From JBBFMJ01 sp037441225 (GTDB taxonomy: Bacteria > Acidobacteriota > Thermoanaerobaculia > UBA2201): a stretch of DNA of 15,270 nt. Positions 1-5,517 of this stretch are shown one piece after another (within the stretch, counting starts at the first letter, position 1; every line of letters starts with the position of its first letter). The position numbers and the translations under genes are program-made. The stretch spans positions 1-15,270 of the forward strand of contig JBBISU010000077.1 in the NCBI GenBank assembly GCA_037441225.1. Direction: 5' to 3'. Below the pieces are notes generated by a model. That model saw nothing but the letters and a program-made list of their open reading frames with translations, did no database searches and was not told the origin of the DNA.

Positions 1-314
1 AATTTCTTAAAAGAAATTTTTCATATACTTTACACAATTTTTCCTATAAGTCTCATAAATTGATCTATTTATCAAATATTTCTGGTTTTCTATAAAAATA
101 ATTGTCGGACAGCCTCATAAACATTGCGCATACAAAAGAGCAGAAGAGCAGTAGGAACATCATATAAATTGCCGCAGTGGTTTTTCAAAAACGGTCAATG
201 GACACGGCTAACGGACAACTGAGATGATGTAGGGGTTGTGCTTGCACAACCTGTAAAATAAATTGAGTTTGGAGCAGATCAAAGCCCTTTCACGAACGCT
301 GGGAAAAAGCTAAA
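1..314. other. Intergenic stretch downstream of pth, no gene found
   Basis: I translated the more G+C-rich part (about 110-310) in both directions and found only short frames broken by stops, none resembling a known family. There is no tRNA, rRNA or CRISPR repeat. The first bases (1-18) form an A+T-only palindrome, AATTTCTT-AA-AAGAAATT, of doubtful meaning. From about 110 to 310 the composition rises to roughly 43% G+C, above the gene-bearing DNA around it. A perfect hairpin sits inside (see separate entry). The stretch could be a degraded mobile element, an unrecognised structured RNA or simply a spacer before the next gene outside the window. Confidence 0.6.
234..251. repeat. Perfect 7-bp inverted repeat in the G+C-richer islet
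   Basis: GGTTGTG (234-240) and CACAACC (245-251) are exact reverse complements around the four-base loop CTTG. No run of T follows on the plus strand (next bases TGTAAAATAAA). On the minus strand the bases after it are CCCTACATC, so it is not a classical intrinsic terminator in either direction. It could be a structural element of a small RNA or of a mobile-element end. The inverted repeat is certain; its function is unknown. Confidence 0.45.
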
Positions 315-869
315 TTATGTATTGAAATATTGCATTGCCTTTTCTTTGTCTTCTATATAAATTAAAAGACCCTCTTTGATTTTTGGAAGAGAATTTTCAA
401 ATAATTTTATTTTTTCTTTATCAAGAGGAGTTAAAACATAAATTGTTGGATCTCCTATTTTTGGTCCTATACCAATTCTCAACCTTGAAACTTGATTTGT
501 TTCAAAAGCTTTTAATACTGACTCCATACCTTTGTGCCCTCCAGAGGAACCCTTCAGTTTTAATCTCAATTTTCCAAAAGGCAAATTCAAGTCATCAAAA
601 ATAATCAAACAATTATTCTTGCTCAAAAGCCCTTCTTGAATAAACTTTTTAACTGCTTCACCAGACAAATTCATAAAGGTCAATGGTTTGACTAAAAACA
701 CTATTTCATTTTCAATTTGAACCTCAGAAATTAAACTAAAATTCTTCTTTTTCCATTTACTCCCATTAAATTCATTTTTTAAATAATCTAAGATTTCAAA
801 TCCCAAATTGTGTGGTGTTTTTTCAAACTCTTTTTTAGGATTCCCCAATCCAAAGAAGAAATGTATTAT
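315..869 (-). CDS. pth: Peptidyl-tRNA hydrolase, probable AUA start
   Basis: Releases peptides from peptidyl-tRNA that dropped off the ribosome and so recycles tRNA; a cytosolic monomer in known cases. Visible family motifs are GLGNP near the N-terminus, TPHN carrying the catalytic His (usually TRHN), VKPLTFMNLSG, the FDDLNLPFGK loop with the catalytic Asp, and GSSGGHKG (often GGHNG). The first conventional start is TTG at 846-848, giving 177 residues. That start would remove beta-strand 1 and half of the GLGNP motif, and it has no ribosome binding site. Reading upstream in frame gives IIHFFF before GLGNP, just the usual family length. The only candidate codons there are two consecutive ATA (867-869, 864-866). 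A GGAGGA Shine-Dalgarno at 879-884 lies 9 nt before the first, which overlaps the rplY stop TAA. I therefore prefer an AUA start of about 184-185 residues coupled to rplY. Last gene of the housekeeping operon. Confidence 0.93.
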   Translation of the reverse strand: MIHFFFGLGNPKKEFEKTPHNLGFEILDYLKNEFNGSKWKKKNFSLISEVQIENEIVFLVKPLTFMNLSGEAVKKFIQEGLLSKNNCLIIFDDLNLPFGKLRLKLKGSSGGHKGMESVLKAFETNQVSRLRIGIGPKIGDPTIYVLTPLDKEKIKLFENSLPKIKEGLLIYIEDKEKAMQYFNT

Positions 870-1534
870 TTTTCGGTTTCCTCCTCAGCTTTTTCTTCTT
901 CTTTCTTTCCTTTAGATATAACTTCAGGTTCTTTTGCCTCTTCCTTTGGTTTTTCTTCTTCAACAGCAACTGCTTTTGGAATGCCTATTCTTACAATTAC
1001 TGTTTCGGGATTTTCCTTAAGCTTGCAATTCTCTGGAATTATGATATCTCCTGCTTTAAGGTATTTTCCAAGCTCAAGGGATGAGATATCCAATACTATT
1101 TTTTCTGGGATTTCTTTTGCTTTTGTTTGTATGTGGATTTCTCTTAAATTAATATCTTGATAACCCCCTTGTTTTACTCCAACGGGGGTTCCAACAAATT
1201 CAATAGGCACTTTAACTATTACTTCTTTTTCCATATCAATTCTTATAAAATCAATATGGAGAATTTCGCCTGTTTCAGGATGAATTTGATAATTTTGTAT
1301 AAGTGCTGGTTTTGGATTTTCTCCACCTTTAACCTTTAAATAAAAAATAGTATTTTCATGGATTTTTTGCTTAAGCAGTTCTTTAAAATCCTTTAATTTT
1401 AAAGAAATTTGCATTGCAGGGAGATCCCCACCATAAATAATTCCGGGGATTTTTCCCATCTTTCTTAAACTCTTAACTTTATTTTTCCCTAAATCTTCCC
1501 TTATTTCTACTTCCAAATTTGCTTCTTTTAACAT
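866..1534 (-). CDS. rplY: Ribosomal protein bL25, long CTC/TL5 form
   Basis: Large-subunit protein that binds 5S rRNA. At 222 residues it is the two-domain type (TL5/Ctc), not the short E. coli form of about 94 residues. The N-terminal 5S-binding domain spans roughly residues 1-95 (VEIREDLGKNKVKSLRKMG, IPGIIYGG, then HIDFIRID). The C-terminal domain (about 100-190) begins KEVIVKVPIEFVGTPVGVKQGG and ends in a typical PETVIVRIGIPK strand. A Lys/Glu-rich tail of about 30 residues follows, low in complexity and probably disordered. The ATG is preceded by a perfect AGGAGGT with good spacing. It lies 9 nt downstream of prs, and its TAA overlaps the proposed AUA start of pth, so all three are probably co-transcribed. 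Confidence 0.95.
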   Translation of the reverse strand: MLKEANLEVEIREDLGKNKVKSLRKMGKIPGIIYGGDLPAMQISLKLKDFKELLKQKIHENTIFYLKVKGGENPKPALIQNYQIHPETGEILHIDFIRIDMEKEVIVKVPIEFVGTPVGVKQGGYQDINLREIHIQTKAKEIPEKIVLDISSLELGKYLKAGDIIIPENCKLKENPETVIVRIGIPKAVAVEEEKPKEEAKEPEVISKGKKEEEKAEEETEK

Positions 1535-1543
1535 AATTACCTC

Positions 1544-2500
1544 CTAATCAAACAATATTGAAACAGAATCGTCTTCATGGATTCTTTTTATTGCTTCTCC
1601 AAATAATTTTGAAACAGTTAAAACTTCAATTTTTGAAGAACTTTTCAATTTATCTTCACTTATTGGAATTGTATCCGTTACAAAGACCTTTTTTATTTCA
1701 CTTTCATTTATTTTTTTAATTGCATTTCCAGAAAGGATTGGATGGGTGCAAAAACCAAAGACATCTAAAGCCCCTTTATTTTTTAATGCTTTTGCACTTT
1801 CACAAAGTGAAGAACCACCATCTATTATATCATCCACAATTACACAATTTTTACCTTCTACATCACCTATTACATTTTCAACTTTTAGTTTTTTATCTTT
1901 ATCTTTTGGAGCACCTTTTTGTTTATTTATAATTACAAGGAATGCTCCTATTCTATCGGAAATGAGTTTTGCTCTTTCAACGCCTCCAACATCTGGAGAG
2001 ACGATACATAAATTTTCTAAATTTAAATCTTTAATTTTTTCAATAAAGACAGGGGAAGCAAAGAGATGATCAACGGGAACATTAAAAAATCCCTGGATTT
2101 GAGGGGCATGTAAATCCATTGTCAAAATTCTATTTGAACCTGCTACCTCTAAGATTTCAGCAATCAGTTTTGATGTAATTGGTACGCGAGGCCTATCTTT
2201 CCTATCCTGCCTTGCATAAGGGAAATAAGGAATGACAGAAGTTATCCTTGAAGCAGAAGCTCTTTTTAAAGCATCTAAGATAATTAAGAGTTCCACAATA
2301 TTTTTATCCTGCGGAGGAGAACCTGATTGAATTACAAAAACATCTGCGCCCCTTACATTTTCTAAGAGTTGTAAACAGATTTCCCCATCTCCAAAATCAT
2401 GGAGATCCACATTTGTTTCTTTTAAAGAAAGATATTCACATATCTTTTTACCTAAATTTATATTGGATCTTCCCAATATAATCTTCAATTGCCCTTGCAT
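1544..2500 (-). CDS. prs: Ribose-phosphate pyrophosphokinase (PRPP synthetase)
   Basis: Makes PRPP from ribose-5-phosphate and ATP for nucleotide, His, Trp and NAD synthesis. The 318 residues match class I enzymes. Visible motifs: FGDGEICLQLLENVRG (about 36-51), PYFPYARQDRKDRPR (91-105), the metal-binding DLHAPQIQGFF (129-139), VSPDVGGVERAK (167-178) and CTHPILSGNA near the C-terminal third. Two active-site loops deviate. The flexible catalytic loop reads NKQKGAP (192-198), with Lys where the second conserved basic residue is normally Arg. The PRPP loop reads VDDIIDGGSS (222-231) instead of the usual D-T-G/A-G-T. The ATG lies 12 nt after the tRNA-Gln 3' end with no Shine-Dalgarno. A TTG at codon 5 would give the more usual MKIILG-type N-terminus. 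Enzyme identity is secure; the start is less so. Confidence 0.95.
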   Translation of the reverse strand: MQGQLKIILGRSNINLGKKICEYLSLKETNVDLHDFGDGEICLQLLENVRGADVFVIQSGSPPQDKNIVELLIILDALKRASASRITSVIPYFPYARQDRKDRPRVPITSKLIAEILEVAGSNRILTMDLHAPQIQGFFNVPVDHLFASPVFIEKIKDLNLENLCIVSPDVGGVERAKLISDRIGAFLVIINKQKGAPKDKDKKLKVENVIGDVEGKNCVIVDDIIDGGSSLCESAKALKNKGALDVFGFCTHPILSGNAIKKINESEIKKVFVTDTIPISEDKLKSSSKIEVLTVSKLFGEAIKRIHEDDSVSILFD

Positions 2501-2512
2501 AATTATTTAACA

Positions 2513-2584
2513 CTGGGGCGGGAGGATTCGAACCTCCGAATGCGGACTCCAAAGGCCCGTGCCTTACCGCTTGGCGACGCCCCA
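2513..2584 (-). tRNA. tRNA-Gln (anticodon UUG)
   Basis: A complete 72-nt cloverleaf without encoded CCA. The acceptor stem TGGGGCG/CGCCCCA has 7 pairs. The D-arm is GCC-AAGCGGTAA-GGC. The anticodon stem CGGGC/GTCCG (one G-U) encloses loop CTTTGGA with anticodon TTG at 2550-2552. The variable loop is CATTC and the T-arm is GGAGG-TTCGAAT-CCTCC. The discriminator is G. The weak first pair U1-A72 and G73 are known identity elements for glutaminyl-tRNA synthetase and support Gln. The gene sits inside an mRNA operon, 1 nt after the spoVG stop and 12 nt before the prs start, so release must depend on tRNA processing nucleases cutting the messenger. Confidence 0.97.
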
Positions 2585-2585
2585 A

Positions 2586-2882
2586 TTAGATTTCTTCTTT
2601 TTCCTCCTTTTTTCTTATTGGCAGTTTATTACCAGTAATCTTTTCGTATTCTAAAAAAATTGCTTCTTCTATTTTCTGTCTCAATTCCTTCGTAATTGGG
2701 TGGGCAATATCCTTAAACTTTCCATCTCTTTTTCTCTTTGCTGGCATAGATACAAAACATCCATTTCTCCCTGAAATGATTTTTATATCATTTACCAAAA
2801 AACAATCATCCAAAACAATTTTTGCATATCCCTTAACCTTTTCACTTTCCTTGGGATAAACCTGAACCTTGAATGAAATCAT
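2586..2882 (-). CDS. spoVG: SpoVG family RNA/DNA-binding regulator
   Basis: Small (98-residue) SpoVG protein. The family is named from Bacillus sporulation but is widespread in non-sporulating bacteria, where members bind nucleic acid and act as regulators. The diagnostic core is present: YAKIVLDDCFLVNDIKII, then GRNGCFVSMPAKR, DGKFKDIAHPI and a C-terminal helix ending LEYEKI. The tail is Lys/Glu-rich. The ATG at 2880-2882 has a strong AAGGAGGA upstream. It starts 32 nt after the ispE stop and ends 1 nt before tRNA-Gln. Sitting between an isoprenoid gene and prs, it is likely co-transcribed with both. Its target here cannot be read from the sequence. Nothing in the window suggests sporulation. 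Confidence 0.93.
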   Translation of the reverse strand: MISFKVQVYPKESEKVKGYAKIVLDDCFLVNDIKIISGRNGCFVSMPAKRKRDGKFKDIAHPITKELRQKIEEAIFLEYEKITGNKLPIRKKEEKEEI

Positions 2883-2914
2883 AAATAGTTCCTCCTTAAA
2901 AAAACCAATAATTT

Positions 2915-3760
2915 TTAAAAGGATAATATATAAAATTTTAATAATTTTGTCAAATGCTTTTTTGCTTCCCTTTCTCTTTCCTTATTTTTATAAAAACCCC
3001 AAAAAGAAGAACCAGAACCAGATAAAATTAAAAACTCTAATTTTGTGCTTTTTATTTCTTCATAAAACTCTCTTAATTTAGGCGAAACCAAAAAAGCTGC
3101 TTCTTGTAAATCATTTTCCAGATTTTCAATGCTTAAATTTTTAAGAAATTCTTTTTTGTTAAATCTTTTTTCTTTTTTCTTTAAACTATCATAAGCATTA
3201 TAAACCTCTTTTGTTGAAATTGAAATAGGTGGTATAAATAAAACTATATTTTTAGGAAAATTTAAATTTATCTTTTTCTTGAAAATTTTTTCTCCCTTCC
3301 CTGAAACAATGGCTGGTTTTTCCTCTATGAAAAAAGGCACATCTGACCCAAGCTTTGCCCCAATTTTTATAAGTTCAGTTTTATTTAAGTTACAATGCCA
3401 AAACTTATTTAAATATTTTAAAGCAGTAGCACAATTTGAACTCCCTCCACCAAGACCACTCCCTATTGGTACATTTTTCTTTATCTTTATTTTTATTCCT
3501 CTTTTATTTTTTGAATATTTAAAAAGTTCCAAAGCACCTTTGTAGGCAAGGTTTTCTTCCTTTTCAATTTTTGCACCAATTGTTTCAACTTCTATACCTT
3601 CTTTTATTTCTTCAAAATAAATTTCATCATAAAAATTTATAGGAACTATATAACTAAAAATATTATGAAAACCATCCTTTCTTTTTGAAAGAACCTTTAA
3701 AAATATGTTTATTTTGCAAAAGGATTTAAAGCATTTTCCAGATTTTTTTAAGTTTTCCAT
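2915..3760 (-). CDS. ispE: 4-diphosphocytidyl-2-C-methyl-D-erythritol kinase
   Basis: GHMP-family kinase that phosphorylates CDP-methylerythritol with ATP in the MEP isoprenoid pathway; cytosolic. At 281 residues it has normal length. Motifs: CKINIFLKV (about 15-23; the family usually has AKINLFL, the Lys being catalytic) followed by KRKDGFHNI; the ATP-binding glycine loop PIGSGLGGGSSNCATAL (about 97-113); LGSDVPFF with the catalytic Asp; and the C-terminal LSGSGSSFWG. The ATG at 3758-3760 lies within the 3' end of the upstream lipoprotein gene, giving a 35-nt out-of-phase overlap, with only a weak AAGAGA upstream, so translation is probably coupled. The lipoprotein-ispE-prs neighbourhood matches the lolB-ispE-prs order of proteobacteria. 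Confidence 0.95.
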   Translation of the reverse strand: MENLKKSGKCFKSFCKINIFLKVLSKRKDGFHNIFSYIVPINFYDEIYFEEIKEGIEVETIGAKIEKEENLAYKGALELFKYSKNKRGIKIKIKKNVPIGSGLGGGSSNCATALKYLNKFWHCNLNKTELIKIGAKLGSDVPFFIEEKPAIVSGKGEKIFKKKINLNFPKNIVLFIPPISISTKEVYNAYDSLKKKEKRFNKKEFLKNLSIENLENDLQEAAFLVSPKLREFYEEIKSTKLEFLILSGSGSSFWGFYKNKEREREAKKHLTKLLKFYILSF

Positions 3761-4259
3761 TTATTGAAATCTCTTTTTTCAAATATTCAAAAGAAAATTT
3801 TAAAAAGGGCTTTTCTCCTGTATTATAAAGGAAAAAAATATCATCTACTTTTATTCCTTTCAAAACCCCTCCTTCTTCATCATAACTTATTTCCCATCCA
3901 TAACAAGAAAAAAAAGGAGGAATAGAGTTTTTATCTCCATTAAAATAAGAAATCAAATTTCTTTCATTAATATAAGGGCAAAGCTTTTCCTTGTAAATTT
4001 CATCTTTATAAATTATCTCAACTTCCTCTTCATTTATATTTATTGAAAATACACACATATTTAAGGGGCCTAAAATCTTTAAAGAAAAAGAATTATTATA
4101 AAAATAAACAAATCCTTTTGCTCTCCCTGATAAATTTCCAATAAAATAATCAATTTCAAATTCACCAAAGGAATTTTCTTCCCAAAAAGGAATTTCTTCC
4201 CTTTTCAAAGAAGAACAGGATAAAAAAAATATAAATATAAAAAGATAGAACCATTTCAA
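3726..4259 (-). CDS. Probable outer-membrane lipoprotein, LolB-like candidate
   Basis: A 177-residue lipoprotein starting at TTG (4257-4259), with AGGGGA 6 nt upstream as ribosome binding site. The N-terminus is a short hydrophobic signal followed by FLSCSS, a lipobox with Cys at about residue 15 (slightly atypical because Phe is at -3). Serine after the Cys would favour outer-membrane sorting under the E. coli rule. The rest is predicted beta-rich, with LSGRAKGFVYFYNNSFSLKI, a GPLNMCVFSI strand and a C-terminal ISINGKLKKIW strand. This is the pattern of the LolA/LolB half-barrel (SGRA.. strand, then short strands around G-P-L). The gene directly precedes ispE, as lolB does in E. coli. LolB assignment rests on position, length and fold-like pattern, not on strong motif identity. 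Another small lipoprotein is possible. Confidence 0.7.
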   Translation of the reverse strand: MKWFYLFIFIFFLSCSSLKREEIPFWEENSFGEFEIDYFIGNLSGRAKGFVYFYNNSFSLKILGPLNMCVFSININEEEVEIIYKDEIYKEKLCPYINERNLISYFNGDKNSIPPFFSCYGWEISYDEEGGVLKGIKVDDIFFLYNTGEKPFLKFSFEYLKKEISINGKLKKIWKML

Positions 4260-4276
4260 GTTAAATCCCCTAAATT

Positions 4277-4285
4277 ATTTTATCA
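4277..4285 (-). promoter_or_regulatory. Possible extended -10 promoter of the lipoprotein-ispE-prs operon
   Basis: The 82-nt gap between the M24 gene and the lipoprotein gene carries TGATAAAAT on the minus strand, fitting the extended -10 consensus TGnTATAAT with one mismatch in the hexamer. A -35 is poor (TTTTGT at 4299-4304, 16 nt away). Transcription from here would begin near 4270 and leave a leader of about 11 nt that still contains the AGGGGA ribosome binding site. In such A+T-rich DNA chance matches are common, so this is tentative. Confidence 0.35.
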
Positions 4286-4341
4286 CAAAAGAAAAGATAC
4301 AAAATTTTTAATTTAAAGCAATATGAAAATGCTCCTTATAA

Positions 4342-5517
4342 TTAATAAAACAAAACCAGATTCCTTTGAACTTTTCCTGTTATCTCAACTCCTCCTTTAT
4401 AATTTATAAAAACATCAACCTCTGTTCTAACTGCCATTTCTTTTTCCAAATAAATACCTGGTTCAATTGAAAAAAGAAGCCCTTCTTCCAATTGCCTTTC
4501 ATCCTTTGTCTCTAAATTATCAATATTTACCCCATTCCCATGGACATTTTTTCCAATTGAATGACCTGTTCTATGGACAAAATATTTCCCATATCCTGCC
4601 TTCTCAACTACACCCCTTGAGACATCATCTACTTCATATCCATAAACTTTTCTGCCTTTTTTAAATCTTTTTTCAATAAAATCAATTGCAGAATCCCTTG
4701 CTTTTAAAACAATATCAAAGATTTCTAAGTATTTTTTAGGTGGTTTTTTCCCTGTAAATCCGCACCAGGTAATATCATAATAAATGCCTTCCTCATCCTT
4801 TACCTTTGCCCATAAATCAATTAAAAGGGTCTGGTCTTTTTCAATTATGTAGCTATTTTCTTTTGTTGGTGCAAAGTGAGGGTCTGCTGGATGGTCTTTT
4901 ACGCCTACAATTGGTGGATCCCCTTCACAGGTCAAATCTTCTTCTTCAAACCTTTTTAAAATAAATTCCTGTGCTTCATATTCTTTTATTTTCCCTAAAT
5001 TTTCTTTAATTAAATCAAAGGCTTCTTTTAAAATTTTATCAATTTTTTTCTGAGCTTCCTTGTGAAGTTTATATCCTACCTTTGAAATCCTTGCTTCAAA
5101 ATACTGGATTAGATTTTGGGAAGAAACAATATTTAAGCCAAAAGATTTTATCAGCTCCATTGTCCCTGCATCTACATAAGATATATAAGGAACATTACAA
5201 TTTTGGGAATAATCCATTGCAATTTTTCCTTTTTTTGGAAGAACTTTTTTTAAAATTTCCTGCAAATTTTTCCATCCAAAATATACAATCTTTTCACCTT
5301 CTAAGGAATCCAATTTATTCTTTTCAACAGGATGAACAATTTTAATTGGTTTTCCTTCCTTTGGCACAAAATAAAACCACCTCCTTGTAAACATTAAATC
5401 AGTAGGAATTCCTAATATAGAATAAGGAAGAGGATTTCTTTTATGAAAATCATAAAAAAGCCAGGCAGAAAGCCCTTCTTTTTTTAACTTCTCTTGAATT
5501 TCTTTTATCTTTTTCAT
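4342..5517 (-). CDS. M24 family metallopeptidase (Xaa-Pro aminopeptidase-like)
   Basis: A 391-residue pita-bread-fold peptidase of the prolidase/aminopeptidase P class, expected to cleave X-Pro bonds using two metal ions. The N-terminal creatinase-like domain spans about residues 1-150, the catalytic domain about 155-391. All five metal ligands can be placed: Asp234 (LLIDLWA), Asp248 (YYDITWCGF), His319 (HRTGHSIG), Glu352 (SIEPGIY) and Glu366 (VRTEVDVF). The two Asp are three residues further apart than in typical members, and the first motif is D-L-W-A instead of D-x-G-A. No signal peptide is seen, so it is probably cytosolic. The ATG overlaps the stop of the upstream M16 gene (ATGA), so the two are translationally coupled. 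A role in finishing peptides produced by the exported peptidases is inference from context. Confidence 0.9.
   Translation of the reverse strand: MKKIKEIQEKLKKEGLSAWLFYDFHKRNPLPYSILGIPTDLMFTRRWFYFVPKEGKPIKIVHPVEKNKLDSLEGEKIVYFGWKNLQEILKKVLPKKGKIAMDYSQNCNVPYISYVDAGTMELIKSFGLNIVSSQNLIQYFEARISKVGYKLHKEAQKKIDKILKEAFDLIKENLGKIKEYEAQEFILKRFEEEDLTCEGDPPIVGVKDHPADPHFAPTKENSYIIEKDQTLLIDLWAKVKDEEGIYYDITWCGFTGKKPPKKYLEIFDIVLKARDSAIDFIEKRFKKGRKVYGYEVDDVSRGVVEKAGYGKYFVHRTGHSIGKNVHGNGVNIDNLETKDERQLEEGLLFSIEPGIYLEKEMAVRTEVDVFINYKGGVEITGKVQRNLVLFY

Noticed and set aside
1..18. A+T-only palindrome AATTTCTT-AA-AAGAAATT at the left edge
   Set aside because: Could be a weak terminator, but with no G-C pair and no gene end next to it the match is expected by chance in such A+T-rich DNA.
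70..180. Minus-strand 32-codon frame beginning ATG ATG (MMFLLLFCSFVCAMFMRLSD…) in the islet
   Set aside because: Hydrophobic and membrane-like, but very short, without Shine-Dalgarno, and a neighbouring frame of similar length is also open; not supportable as a gene.
383..604. Plus-strand open frame over pth
   Set aside because: Lies antisense to a clear Pth gene, low-complexity Phe/Leu/Ser product, no ribosome binding site; all similar plus-strand frames in the window were dismissed for the same reason.
4315..4340. Orphan AAGGAG Shine-Dalgarno after the M24 stop
   Set aside because: The following ATT or TTG codons lead to stops within a few codons, so no gene is served; probably a chance match.
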